34,806 nt of DNA, taken from positions 1 to 34,806 of the forward strand of contig JAUZRZ010000033.1 of assembly GCA_030949945.1 (NCBI GenBank), written 5' to 3'. Both the position numbers and the translations under genes were made by a program. Shown here piece after piece: positions 8,540 to 17,666 of the stretch. Numbering within the stretch: the stretch's first letter is position 1; each line of letters opens with the position of its first letter. The DNA comes from Sulfurimonas sp. (GTDB lineage Bacteria > Campylobacterota > Campylobacteria > Campylobacterales > Sulfurimonadaceae). The notes beneath the pieces were generated by a model. It was not told where the DNA came from. It did no database searches and was given only the letters and a program-made list of their open reading frames with translations.

Positions 8540-8710
8540 CTATTTTAACTTTTTTTCTATAAATAAATTACACTCTATACCACTGCTTTGAAAGACTACT
8601 ATTGATGGGATTATGTGGGATTTAAAACCGTAAGACTTACAGCCATGAGGTTTTTGTGGCTCCCATGTTACAAAATAGTATTGGCATCTTCTACAGTTGA
8701 TTCTTCTCAT
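8540..8710 (-). CDS. Small cysteine-containing protein (56 residues), putative zinc-binding
   Basis: The minus-strand frame starts at the ATG at 8710, with AAAGGT upstream, and gives MRRINCRRCQYYFVTWEPQK and 36 more residues. It has C6 and C9 in a CxxC pair, then C24 in PHGCKSYGFKS and C47 in SSGIECNLF, a pattern consistent with a small zinc ribbon. I believe very similar short proteins (CxxC, YYxTWxP, GCKxYGFKS, FxSSG) occur widely in bacteria, but I cannot name a function. It is divergent from dut. The low-complexity-free sequence and the cysteine spacing support a real gene. Confidence 0.65.
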   Translation of the reverse strand: MRRINCRRCQYYFVTWEPQKPHGCKSYGFKSHIIPSIVVFQSSGIECNLFIEKKLK

Positions 8711-8803
8711 ATATTGACCTTTGCATCACATCATTTGGGTTTAAGTGTAAAATATTAGCATATTAGATAAAATAAACAAATTAAACTTTACAAAGAGAGC
8801 CTT

Positions 8804-9496
8804 ATGGACAAAATATTACTTATGTTTCAACTTCAAAACCAACTAAACTGTGCAACCAATGGAGATGACTGGACTAAGGGTGTTACAAAAAATGGAAAAA
8901 TCATTAACTGGAGACGCTGTATTTATATGGAATGTGCAGAAATGATAGATAGTTTTTCATGGAAGCACTGGAAGGCTATTGATGCGGAACCTAACTGGGA
9001 TAACCATCAGATAGAAGTTATAGATGTATGGCACTTTATCATGAGTTTGGCTATTGAGAACTACAGTGATACTCTTAGAGGTGGAGTAGATGAAGTAGCT
9101 ATAAGTGTATCAGAATATAAATCGTTTTCTAAGATAGATATTGAAGATGAGTCCTTCGCACCTCAAAACGATGTGATGGATAAGGTAGAAAATATTATAC
9201 GTCTTAGTGTTTCACAAGATACTTTAGAGTTAGAGAGTTTAATCTCTGAGTTTTTTGACCTTGTTGTGATGAGTGGACTTAACCTAGAGTCTTTATATAG
9301 ACTCTATATAGGAAAAAATATCCTAAATCAGTTTCGTCAAGATAATGGTTACAAGGAAGGCACTTATATAAAAGTATGGGCTACAGAAGAGGATAATGTT
9401 GTTATGAAACGTATCTGGGAAGAAAATGCTGATATTAAACCAGATGCTTTATATAAAGAGTTAGCAAAGTCTTATGCCTCACTTACTAAAAGTTAG
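8804..9496 (+). CDS. dut: Dimeric dUTP diphosphatase (MazG-like all-alpha)
   Basis: This hydrolyses dUTP to dUMP, which keeps uracil out of DNA and supplies thymidylate synthesis. The 230-residue protein matches the all-alpha dimeric dUTPase of Campylobacter and kinetoplastids, not the trimeric type. The metal-binding ExxE...ExxD signature is at E43/E46 (MECAEMID) and E71/D74 (IEVIDVW). The N-terminal substrate segment LLMFQLQNQLN...DWTKG is also typical. A clear GAGAG ribosome binding site precedes the ATG. Its end overlaps the ABC ATPase gene by 23 bases. The frame is intact. Confidence 0.9.
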   Translation: MDKILLMFQLQNQLNCATNGDDWTKGVTKNGKIINWRRCIYMECAEMIDSFSWKHWKAIDAEPNWDNHQIEVIDVWHFIMSLAIENYSDTLRGGVDEVAISVSEYKSFSKIDIEDESFAPQNDVMDKVENIIRLSVSQDTLELESLISEFFDLVVMSGLNLESLYRLYIGKNILNQFRQDNGYKEGTYIKVWATEEDNVVMKRIWEENADIKPDALYKELAKSYASLTKS

Positions 9497-10043
9497 TAAT
9501 CTCTCTTTTGCTTATAAAAAAGGGAATTTATTATTTGACAATCTCTCATTTGCACTTAAAAGAGGAGAGTTAAAAGCTATTGTTGGTGAGAGCGGAGTAG
9601 GTAAAAGTACTCTATTTGAGTTGATTTTAGATAACTTAAAGCCATTAAGTGGAACTATTAAAGTCGCTTCATGCTCACAGGTTTTTCAAGATCCATATAG
9701 CTCTTTTCATCCAAGTTACACTCTTCTTAATCAAATAGAAGATGTAGCACCTGTGGATGAACTACAAAAATACTTAAAACTGATAAATTTAGATTACGAC
9801 TTACTGCTTAAGCTTCCACACGAACTCTCAGGTGGGCAGCTTCAGAGAGCTTCTATTTTACGAGCACTGCTTATGAAACCTGATATTTTACTTCTAGATG
9901 AACCTACTTCTGCCTTAGATAATGTTATACAATTAGAGGTAATGAAAATGCTTATGAATCATCTAGACTCAATGGCAATGTTACTTATAACTCACGATAT
10001 GGAGCTAGCTCAGTGGTGTGCGGATGAAGTTATTACGATTTAA
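9474..10043 (+). CDS. ABC transporter ATP-binding protein (oligopeptide/nickel-type, short)
   Basis: A nucleotide-binding subunit of 189 residues. Walker A GESGVGKST is at 38-46, the Q loop in VFQDPYSSFHP, the signature LSGGQ at 118-122, Walker B LLLDEP at 139-144 and the switch histidine at 174 (LITHD). The FQDPYSSxxP Q loop is typical of the DppF/OppF/NikE group. It is shorter than those proteins, which extend past the ATPase core. No permease or binding-protein gene is next to it, so its partner is unknown. It overlaps dut upstream and the convergent crcB gene by 11 bases downstream. Confidence 0.85.
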   Translation: MPHLLKVSNLSFAYKKGNLLFDNLSFALKRGELKAIVGESGVGKSTLFELILDNLKPLSGTIKVASCSQVFQDPYSSFHPSYTLLNQIEDVAPVDELQKYLKLINLDYDLLLKLPHELSGGQLQRASILRALLMKPDILLLDEPTSALDNVIQLEVMKMLMNHLDSMAMLLITHDMELAQWCADEVITI

Positions 10044-10428
10044 AGATAGAGTTGATAAGGTAAAAACCACTTCCAGCCATAAAAATTGTTCCAAATAGAT
10101 TTAGTGTCATGTTTGTCAAAGCAAGCACAATACTTCCACCCTCGAGAAGTAAAAATGTCTCCATGGCAAATGTTGAGTATGTTGTAAGTGCTCCTAGCAT
10201 TCCTGTTGTAAGAAATGACTTCATATGTACAGAGAATATAGTAGTGTACATAAAGTAAGCGAATAAGCAGCCTATTATAAAGCTACCAATTAGGTTTACA
10301 CTTAGTGTTCCAAATGGTAAAGTATGGGGAATCTTATGTGAGATAAGACCATTGATGTAAACACGAAGTACAGCACCTATAAAACCACCACTACCTATTG
10401 CTAATATTGATTGCCAACTCATCATCAT
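10033..10428 (-). CDS. crcB: Fluoride channel CrcB/FluC
   Basis: A small membrane protein that exports fluoride as a dual-topology dimer. The 131 residues hold four hydrophobic helices. Family signatures are GGFIGAVLRV near the N-terminus, PFGTLSVNLIGSFIIG (with the conserved asparagine) and GMLGALTTYSTFAMET (the phenylalanine and threonine/serine track of the pore). The start has three ATG codons in a row (MMMSW); AAGG lies just upstream. It overlaps the plsC gene by 38 bases on the same strand, so translation is probably coupled. No fluoride riboswitch is visible, as the gene lies inside an operon. Confidence 0.92.
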   Translation of the reverse strand: MMMSWQSILAIGSGGFIGAVLRVYINGLISHKIPHTLPFGTLSVNLIGSFIIGCLFAYFMYTTIFSVHMKSFLTTGMLGALTTYSTFAMETFLLLEGGSIVLALTNMTLNLFGTIFMAGSGFYLINSIFKS

Positions 10429-11089
10429 ACACCTTTTGCATCTTTTTTCGTAAATCTTTTAGCCAGTCAGGATTGTCCCTATCGGCGATAAAAGATTCCA
10501 TGAAAACTACTGTAATATTTTTTGGGGAGTAGAGAAACTTTTTTATATCGTAACAAGCTAAGGTATTTACTAAAACAACAGGTTGTACTCTAAGCTTATA
10601 CTTATCAGCAACAAATTTTGCACCTGATTTAAAAGGTAACATACGACTGTTTTTGCTTCTTGTTCCTTCTGGAAACATAGCTACTGTACGCTTTTTATCT
10701 ACTCTGTCTTTTACTGCACGAAGCAGCTTTACTAAAGATGTTTTGCTTTCACGCTCAATTTCTATATCTTCAGGAAGACTCATTGCAAGACCAAAAAATG
10801 GAACATCAAAAAGTGCTTTTTTTGCAACCCAAGCTAAATCATTTTTAGTGCTAGTCTCTAACACCGCTACATCAATATCACTTTGATGGTTTATAAGAAA
10901 CATCTGTGCATCAAGATCTTCTTTACCTTTAATGGTAGTGGAAAAGAATGTAGTGTATCGGATAAACCAATTAGAAATTTTTCGTGGATAGGGACGTGGT
11001 AATATAGGAAACAGTACTATAGATAAAGCGATAGCAATAAATATAACTACAGTCGCTAAAAACCAACTAATATGAGCAAATATCTTCAT
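10391..11089 (-). CDS. plsC: 1-acyl-sn-glycerol-3-phosphate acyltransferase
   Basis: This makes phosphatidic acid from lysophosphatidic acid at the inner membrane. The 232-residue protein has an N-terminal membrane anchor (about 8-30). The catalytic NHxxxxD motif is NHQSDID at 67-73 (H68 and D73), and FPEGTR at 139-144 binds the glycerol phosphate. Both are at the usual spacing. It overlaps the upstream gene by 23 bases and crcB downstream, in the order I recall from C. jejuni (Cj0515-Cj0516-Cj0517). The frame is intact. Confidence 0.92.
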   Translation of the reverse strand: MKIFAHISWFLATVVIFIAIALSIVLFPILPRPYPRKISNWFIRYTTFFSTTIKGKEDLDAQMFLINHQSDIDVAVLETSTKNDLAWVAKKALFDVPFFGLAMSLPEDIEIERESKTSLVKLLRAVKDRVDKKRTVAMFPEGTRSKNSRMLPFKSGAKFVADKYKLRVQPVVLVNTLACYDIKKFLYSPKNITVVFMESFIADRDNPDWLKDLRKKMQKVYDDELAINISNR

Positions 11090-12113
11090 TTTTCACCCAT
11101 CCTATTTTTTCATTTTTTAATTTCACTTTCACAAATCCATCTACACTTCCCTCTTTTAATAGAGTAAATTCAGTAGATACAGTTTCAAATATAGTTCCAT
11201 TATCTACAGGAAGTAGACGTATCTGTGCACCCTTTTTTATGCATATCTCTTGTTCAGGTACTCCAAGGTAAGCTATGTAGAGAAGAGGTAGGATTAAAAA
11301 GATAAGATAGATATACTTTCTTCTCCACAAAATAAAGACCAAGGCTACTAATGAAACTACAGCCGCCACTTGCATTTTTAATCTCTCTTTTGACTGATCC
11401 TTAGGTTTTAAATCACTCTGTGTTGTAACACTATCATCTTCTACAATAATTGGGATAATAATAGTAGAAAATTTATTCTCTAAAAGATTAAAGTATGAAA
11501 AAGAGAAGTTCTCTATATTTTTATCTATTACCAAAAAGTAAGTAATCTTTGAGTCTAGATGAGACTCTGTTATTGATTCTATTCCCTGTTTAAAGACATT
11601 TTCAAAATGCATAGCTCTTATATCTGAGTTTTCTGCAGCTGCTACAAAAACAATTATATTGTGTTTGTTGTCAAAGCTAGTAGTTTTATATTCTATAAGT
11701 TCAAAATTATTAGCAATAATTTTTGAAAAGTTCTCTTTGGGGTTAAGAGTAATGATATTGAGCTTATCACCTAAGATATATGTTGAGTTGTACTCTTGAG
11801 AAGCGATAAGTGTTGCATTGACATCGGGAAGCTTTGCCCATCTTTGTCTGCTTAAGAGATAAAAAGTATCATAAAAATACTTTCCTTTTTTAACTCGCTC
11901 AGGTGTCTCTGTAAGCATTTCAAGCCCACTGATATTTGTAAACTCATACTCTATATCCTCAAAGTCTCTCACCGTAGAGAGAGTCTTTAGGGTTATAGGG
12001 AAGATTTCACCTTTTATTACTCTTTGTGGTACATTATCGTAACTTAGATAGATGACTTTATTAGCTTCTAGCGAAGATAAGAACAGGAAAAAGAGTAAAA
12101 AAAGTTTTATCAC
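11067..12113 (-). CDS. Exported membrane protein with a C-terminal SH3-like domain
   Basis: Function unknown. I place the start at the GTG at 12113, because GAAGG lies 11 bases upstream and the product then begins with a clear signal peptide (MIKLFLLFFLFLSSLEANK). A longer frame from 12152 would put hydrophilic residues before the signal. The mature part is a long predicted periplasmic region, followed by two hydrophobic segments (roughly residues 250-290). The last 60 residues resemble a bacterial SH3 domain (IRLLPVDNGTIFETV, then GFVKVKLKNEKIGWVKNEDI). Corrected length is 348 residues. It lies between purQ and plsC, the same place as C. jejuni Cj0515, which suggests a conserved envelope role. 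Confidence 0.75.
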   Translation of the reverse strand: MIKLFLLFFLFLSSLEANKVIYLSYDNVPQRVIKGEIFPITLKTLSTVRDFEDIEYEFTNISGLEMLTETPERVKKGKYFYDTFYLLSRQRWAKLPDVNATLIASQEYNSTYILGDKLNIITLNPKENFSKIIANNFELIEYKTTSFDNKHNIIVFVAAAENSDIRAMHFENVFKQGIESITESHLDSKITYFLVIDKNIENFSFSYFNLLENKFSTIIIPIIVEDDSVTTQSDLKPKDQSKERLKMQVAAVVSLVALVFILWRRKYIYLIFLILPLLYIAYLGVPEQEICIKKGAQIRLLPVDNGTIFETVSTEFTLLKEGSVDGFVKVKLKNEKIGWVKNEDICSY

Positions 12114-12117
12114 GATG

Positions 12118-12783
12118 TTAAAAACCTTCAAGCATTTTGACACCATCATCACTTCCTAAAATAGATTCCATTGCCCGTTCAGGATGAGGCATAAGACCAA
12201 AGACATTTTTCTCTTTGTTACAGATACCAGCTATAGAGTCTACACTTCCATTAGGATTTTGAATATTTCCTTGTGAATCTGTATATCTTAGTAAAATTTG
12301 ATTGTTCGCCTCAAGTTCTACTAAACCAGCTTCATCTATAAAATAGTTCCCATCATGGTGTGCTATAGGGATATTTACAAGATCACCCTTACTTAGTTTT
12401 TCTAAAAAGATATTATCACTGTTTTCAACTTTTAATGAATGGTGTTTAGAGATAAAATGAAGTCCATCATTGCGTTTAAGTGCACCTGGGAGTAAACCAG
12501 CTTCAGTTAAAACTTGAAAACCATTACAAATACCTAAAACTTTTCCACCATCATTAGCATAAGTTTTTACTGCTTTCATAACAGGGCTAAACTTTGCAAT
12601 AGCACCAGAGCGGAGATAATCACCATAAGAAAAACCACCCGCAACAACAAGTAAGTCTGTATCAGCTGGGATTGTTTCAGATTTATGCCAAACTATCTCA
12701 GTTGTAGCACCAAGAGACTCAAATGCATGCTGCGTATCGTACTCACAGTTAGTCCCAGGAAATTGAAGTATTGTGACTTTCAT
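12118..12783 (-). CDS. purQ: Phosphoribosylformylglycinamidine synthase, glutaminase subunit PurQ
   Basis: This supplies ammonia from glutamine to PurL in the fourth step of purine synthesis. The 221 residues carry the class I amidotransferase triad: the nucleophile C86 in GICNGFQ, and H200 and E202 in MPHPERA. The N-terminus MKVTILQFPGTNCEYD is characteristic of the separate (PurS/PurL-dependent) form. It overlaps purS by a single base. The large subunit PurL is not in the window. The frame is intact. Confidence 0.95.
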   Translation of the reverse strand: MKVTILQFPGTNCEYDTQHAFESLGATTEIVWHKSETIPADTDLLVVAGGFSYGDYLRSGAIAKFSPVMKAVKTYANDGGKVLGICNGFQVLTEAGLLPGALKRNDGLHFISKHHSLKVENSDNIFLEKLSKGDLVNIPIAHHDGNYFIDEAGLVELEANNQILLRYTDSQGNIQNPNGSVDSIAGICNKEKNVFGLMPHPERAMESILGSDDGVKMLEGF

Positions 12784-13022
12784 TAGATTAACTCTATCTT
12801 ATAATCTTCGATAACAGTATTTGCAAGAATCTCTTCACACATTTTAGTTACCTCTGCCATAGCCTTCTCTTTATCAGTTTCTGCAAGTTTTAACACGATT
12901 TGTTTGCCAATACGAACATCCTCTACACCAGAAAAGTTTAAAGAGTCAAGTGCATGATGCACTGCTTTTCCTTGTGAGTCTAAAACACCTGCTTTTAAAG
13001 ATACATTTACTATTGCTGTCAT
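12783..13022 (-). CDS. purS: Phosphoribosylformylglycinamidine synthase subunit PurS
   Basis: This is the small subunit that holds PurQ and PurL together. The 79 residues fit the family. VSLKAGVLDSQGKAVHHAL and the following VEDVRIGKQIVLKL are the usual conserved segments. It sits directly before purQ (one-base overlap), after a 105-base gap from purC that carries two hairpins. Confidence 0.93.
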   Translation of the reverse strand: MTAIVNVSLKAGVLDSQGKAVHHALDSLNFSGVEDVRIGKQIVLKLAETDKEKAMAEVTKMCEEILANTVIEDYKIELI

Positions 13023-13054
13023 TACTATTTTCCTAAAATTATTTTATTTATTAC

Positions 13055-13113
13055 GGTAATGGAAGTAATTCCATTGCCTACGTTAACACTAGGTTTCCTT
13101 TCGGCAGGAAGCC
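13055..13113. repeat. Pair of hairpins between purC and purS
   Basis: Hairpin 1 is GGTAATGGAA (13055-13064), loop GTAA, TTCCATTGCC (13069-13078). Hairpin 2 is GGTTTCCT (13092-13099), loop TTCGGC, AGGAAGCC (13106-13113). Each has one G-T pair. Neither is followed by a T run, and the genes on both sides are on the same strand, so an intergenic repeat or mRNA-stability element is more likely than a terminator. Confidence 0.5.
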
Positions 13114-13127
13114 CATATCACTTTGTG

Positions 13128-13842
13128 CTATTTACCGAGAATTCGGTTTAGAACCTGTTCATAAGCTACTGTTAGCCCACCTAAACCTTGACGAAATCTA
13201 TCTTTGTCCATCTTCTCACCACTCTCTATATCCCAAAAACGACAGTTGTCAGGGCTAATCTCATCTATTAAAATTATATTTCCATTATTGTCTTTTCCGA
13301 ACTCTAGTTTAAAGTCAACAAGATTGAGACCTTTTTGTGCAAAGTAAGGCTTGAGTATGTCGTTTATTTGACGTGCCATTCGACGTAGTTTATCTAGCTC
13401 ATCTTGGTACTCTACAAGTTCTAGTATAAGACAGTGTTGATCGTTAAGCTTAGGGTCACCTAAGGCATCATTTTTGTAGTCAAATTCAACAAGTGTAAAG
13501 GGAAGAACTGTGCCATCTTCTATTCCTAGGTTACGACTGAGCGAACCAGTTGCAATATTGCGAACAATTACTTCAATGAGAATTACATCTACTTTTGTGT
13601 GTAGCATATGGTTATCATCTAACATTTTGACAAAATGCGTAGGGATTCCATTTGCTTCTAAAAGTTTAAAAAGCTCAGTACTTATCTTATTGTTAAGTGC
13701 ACCTTTTCCTGCTTCACTCGATTTTTTTTTCACCGTTAAACGCAGTAAGGTCATCTTTAAACTCTGAAATGACTAAGTTTGCATCATCTGTAAGGTAGAG
13801 TCTTTTTGCTTTACCTTCATAGAGTAACTCTCTTTTTTGCAT
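13128..13842 (-). CDS. purC: SAICAR synthetase PurC (one extra base in an A run)
   Basis: This joins CAIR and aspartate in purine synthesis. The true start is the ATG at 13840-13842, giving [20 protein letters not shown]. The frame breaks at a run of nine A (13732-13740). Eight A restore [16 protein letters not shown], the conserved segment of the ATP site. The remainder includes the substrate motifs [12 protein letters not shown] and [11 protein letters not shown] and the Mg-binding [12 protein letters not shown]. Corrected length is 237 residues, the normal size. The gene starts 2 bases after the ctpA stop. I treat the extra A as a sequencing error. Confidence 0.93.
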
Positions 13843-13844
13843 TG

Positions 13845-15160
13845 TTACTTTCCTTGTGTAATTATTAAAGCTTTAAGAATGTCAACAGCAGATTTAAGTT
13901 GAATATCTTTATTTAACATTTTTGGCGTAATTATATCTTTTTTCTCTTTTGTCTCAGCTTTTGTCTCTTCTTTTTTTTGCCATCTACTTTTTGAAGTTCT
14001 TCTTCTAAGTGCTGTTTTAAGTCAGCCTCTTTTATAGCAAACTCATTTTCATATGTTTTTACTTCACCTGGTAAAACATAAACATCTGGCTTAACTCCAA
14101 CAGCTTGAATTGTCCGTCCGCTAGGTAAATAGTAACGTGCAATTGTGAGTTTAATAGCCTCATCTTTTGTGATAGGAAGGACTACTTGTACACTTCCTTT
14201 TCCAAAGGTGTTTTGCCCCACTAAAACACTACGTTTATGGTCTTGAAGTGAACCACTAACGATTTCTGAAGCACTAGCACTTCCTCCATTGATAAGAACA
14301 ACTAAAGGTACCTTTGTAATTGTTGCACTTTTTGTCGCAGTATATACTTTTTTATCACTCTCTTTTCTACCCTTTTGAGATACAATATCTCCCTCATCAA
14401 CAAAAATATCAACAAGCTCAACTGCTTGGTCAAGTAAACCACCTGGGTTATTACGTAAATCTAGGATAATACCCTTTGTTGTAGTTCTATATTTATTTAT
14501 TGCTTGACTAACATCTGAGGCAACTTTTTTATCAAAACTTGCAACTCTAATATAGAGAGTGTCATCATTTATGATTTTACTATGAACAGACTCTATAGTA
14601 ATAATACCTCTCACAATATGAATAGGGAGAGGTTTAAGCTCACCTTTGCGAACAATAGTTACATCAATTGGGTCACCAACCTTACCTCGCATAAGTGACA
14701 CTGCTTCATCTATTGTCATGCCTATAGTCGATTTTTTATCAATTTTTAAGATAATGTCACCAGATTTTAATCCAGCTTTATCAGCAGGAGTACCATCAAT
14801 AGGGGCGATTACAGTTAGAGCACCATTTTTCATACCAACGGTTATACCTAGTCCACCAAACTCACCATTTGTCTGTACTTGAAGACGTGTATAATCTTTT
14901 TGTTTAAGGTAATTGGAGTGTGCATCAAGGTTTTTCATCATACCATCTAGTGCTTTATCCATAAGCTCTTCTATAGTGATGTCATCAACATTATACTGCT
15001 CAACAATACTAATAACTTTTGAAAATTTAGCCAGTGCTTCTAAACGCGAGGCTTCTGTATGTTTAGACGAGCTGTCTGCTAAAAGTGTGGAAGAAAAAAG
15101 AAGACTTATCGCAACTGCAGTTGAGAGAAAGCCCAATGTAATATATTTTTTGTTTTTCAT
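13845..15160 (-). CDS. ctpA: Carboxy-terminal processing protease CtpA (frameshift near the end)
   Basis: A periplasmic S41-family serine protease. The N-terminal signal anchor is about residues 5-28, the PDZ domain about 100-185 ([27 protein letters not shown]), and the protease domain has LDLRNNPGG, the serine loop [12 protein letters not shown] (about 292-303) and the catalytic lysine in FGKGSVQ (K321). The frame breaks in a T8 run at 13971-13978. Shifting one base there replaces an abrupt basic tail with [20 protein letters not shown] and an end at 13845, for 438 residues, close to its relatives. The corrected stop lies 2 bases before purC, restoring the operon. Confidence 0.9.
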
Positions 15161-15290
15161 ATATAAACCTAATATCTATAATTTAAAAATTATTATACCC
15201 TTTCTTATTAAATAGCAGATAAAAGAGCTCACTTAAATTCTAAATTATTTTATTTATATATAATGTCGGAATAAATAAGGAAATGAGAAC

Positions 15291-15807
15291 TTGAAAAATA
15301 TTATTTTAATCGGTTTTATGGGAGTAGGTAAGGGTAGTGTGGCTAGAGAAGTGATAAAAAACTCTAAATACATGGCAATAGATACAGATGACCTTATAGA
15401 ATCTATGGAAAATAGAAGAATTAAAGCAATTTTTGACAAAGAGGGCGAAGAATATTTTAGAAAACTAGAAAAAAATGTAGCTAAATGGTTGGAAAAAAGT
15501 GTCCAAAGATACACTTATATCTACAGGCGGTGGCTTTTATAAACAAACAAATATAAAAAAAATAGGTATAATAGTCTTACTTGATTCTCCTTTTGATGCT
15601 ATAATAAAACGTATAAAAAAGCATTCAAATGCAGCAAAGAAACTAAAAAAACGTCCTCTTTTAGCAGACTTAAAAAAAGCAAAAGAGTTGTATGATGAAC
15701 GACGTCCTGAGTACTTAAAACTAGCAGATATTGTACTAGATGTAACAGATAAAAGTGTGCAAGAGTGCTCAGCTGAATTATTAAAAAAGGTAAATAAATA
15801 TGTATAA
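15291..15807 (+). CDS. aroK: Shikimate kinase (one frameshift)
   Basis: This phosphorylates shikimate in aromatic amino acid synthesis. The start is a TTG at 15291, with AAGGAAATGAG upstream; the nearby ATG gives an immediate stop. The P loop is GFMGVGKGS (8-16), followed by DTDDLIE (shikimate site). A surplus base near 15501-15503 breaks the frame; the second half resumes with SKDTLISTGGGF, the conserved GGG substrate loop, then LKKRPLL and a DERRPEY lid-region motif. Corrected length is about 171 residues, normal for AroK. It is divergent from ctpA. A TATAAT box lies at about 15258-15263. Confidence 0.9.
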
Positions 15808-16240
15808 AATATTATTAGCAATAGTGTTAATCACAACATCTCTACTTGCGAGTGAAGTTAAAAAGTCAATACTCTGGCAAAAAGATTTTAAAAGTGGAAT
15901 AAAAGAAGCAAAAAAAGAGAATAAACCTGTACTTTTTGTTTACTCACGCCATACTTGTAAGTACTGTGTTGTTTTAGAAAAAAATGCTTTTTCAGATAAA
16001 CGAGTGATTGATGCTTTAAACAAAGACTTTATTTCTATTGTCTCTTATACTGATGAAAATGATTATACACCACGTGAATTATTAAGCTCAGCTACTCCTA
16101 CTCTATGGTTTTTAAAACCTGATGGGCATCCTATGTTTCAACCTCTAATGGGTGCTGTTGATAAAAAAAGTTTTTTAGAAGCCTTACATATTGTAAAAAA
16201 AGAGTTTGATAAAGTTAATGAAAAGAGAGAAAAAAAATAA
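15800..16240 (+). CDS. Periplasmic thioredoxin-like protein
   Basis: An exported protein of 146 residues with a signal peptide (MYKILLAIVLITTSLLAS). The thioredoxin fold carries the redox pair CKYC (C53, C56) in VLFVYSRHTCKYC, followed by the cis-proline segment ATPTLWFLKPDG. The pattern FVYSxHTCxYCxxLE is typical of the thioredoxin_7/SoxW-like group that reduces periplasmic disulfides. It overlaps aroK upstream by 8 bases and hisD downstream by one base, so it is co-transcribed with both. Its substrate is unknown. Confidence 0.8.
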   Translation: MYKILLAIVLITTSLLASEVKKSILWQKDFKSGIKEAKKENKPVLFVYSRHTCKYCVVLEKNAFSDKRVIDALNKDFISIVSYTDENDYTPRELLSSATPTLWFLKPDGHPMFQPLMGAVDKKSFLEALHIVKKEFDKVNEKREKK

Positions 16241-17531
16241 TGATGTTTATAAAAACAGATGAGAGTGGTTTTGATAGAGGTTTTCAAGAGTTACTTGGAC
16301 GCGGAAAGATGGACATGGAGCATGTGAGTGTCATTGTTGGTAATATTATTTCAGAAATTAAAGAGAGAAAAAATGCTGCACTCAAAGAACATATAGCAAA
16401 GTTTGATAACTGGACTCCTAAGAGTGATGAAGATTTAAAAATATCAACTGAGTCAATGAGTAAGGCATATGATGCACTAGAGCCAAAGTTGAAGTCTGCA
16501 CTGCATTTAGCATATGATAGAATTAAAGTATATCATGAGAAACAAAAACCTAAGTCATGGTTCGATACAGAAGATAATGGAACTATACTAGGTCAAAAAG
16601 TAACAGCAGTTGATAGTGCTGGGCTTTACATACCTGGTGGAAAAGCGGCATATCCATCTTCACTTTTGATGAATGTTATTCCAGCACAAGTCGCAGGAGT
16701 TGAAAATATAGTTGTATGTACTCCAACACCAGATAATGAACCAAATGAGTTGTTACTTGCAGCTTGTCACTTATGTGGTGTAGACCAAGTTTATAAAGTT
16801 GGAGGTGCTTCAGCAATAGCAGCTATGGCTTATGGGACACAGAATATTCCCAAAGTTGATGTTATCACAGGTCCAGGAAATATTTTTGTAGCAACTGCAA
16901 AAAAGATGGTTTTTGGTGATGTAAACATAGATATGATAGCAGGACCAAGTGAGATAGGAATTTTAGCAGATGATAGTGCAAATGCAAATCACTTAGCAAT
17001 TGACCTACTCTCACAAGCAGAACATGATGAGATGGCAAGTTCTATTCTGATAACTCCATCTCAAAAATTAGCAGATGCTGTAAAGATTGAGCTTGAGAAA
17101 CTGGCTTAGTTAAACTTCCTCGTCAAAAGATAGCAAGAAAGTCGATTGAAGAGCGGGGAGCTATTATTGTTACAAAAGATATGGATGAAGCGATAAAACT
17201 TATGAATGACATCGCTCCTGAACATTTAGAAGTTGCGACTATGAGTCCTTTTGAATTATTACCATTTATAAAACATGCAGGAGCTATCTTTTTAGGACAT
17301 AACACTCCTGAAGCAATTGGCGACTATGTGGCTGGACCAAATCATACTCTACCAACAGGTGGTACTGCAAAATTTTACTCTCCACTCGGAGTAGAAAATT
17401 TTATGAAAAAAACATCTATTATCTCTTTTAGCAAACAAGCTATAAATGATATAGGCGAAGAGTGTGCACTTATTGCAAATACTGAAGGTTTGACTGCTCA
17501 TGAAGAGTCTGTTCGTGTTCGCTTAAAATAA
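16240..17531 (+). CDS. hisD: Histidinol dehydrogenase (one frameshift)
   Basis: This performs the last two steps of histidine synthesis with NAD and zinc. Conserved blocks are YIPGGKAAYPSSLLMN, VITGPGNIFVATAKK, IAGPSEIGILAD and the family signature around LLSQAEHDEMASS. A base is missing at about 17104-17106 (CTGGCTTAGTTAAACTT); adding it reads LEKLALVKLPRQKIARKSI and leads into the C-terminal half with MNDIAPEHLEVAT and GPNHTLPTGGTAKF. Corrected length is about 430 residues, the usual size. The break falls between conserved blocks, but the whole gene is otherwise intact, so error is likely. Confidence 0.92.
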
Positions 17532-17552
17532 ATAATACTAACTGATGTTACG

Positions 17553-17636
17553 GACTATAAGGAGCAAAGCCCCTTATAGTCGCAGGGACATATCTGTCCC
17601 TACAACCCCCTAAAGCTATAAAAAAGGGGCTTTTTT
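17553..17636 (+). terminator. Three-hairpin terminator region after hisD with alternative pairing
   Basis: Hairpin 1 pairs GACTATAAGG (17553-17562) with CCTTATAGTC (17572-17581). Hairpin 2 is AGGGACA (17584-17590), TATC, TGTCCCT (17595-17601). The third is AAAAAAG-GGG-CTTTTTT at 17620-17636, ending in a T run. In addition AAAGCCCCTT (17566-17575) is fully complementary to AAGGGGCTTT (17624-17633), so hairpin 1 and a long-range terminator stem exclude each other. Confidence 0.65.
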
Positions 17637-17666
17637 AAGAAAAGTCTGTAACACACATACTAATTA

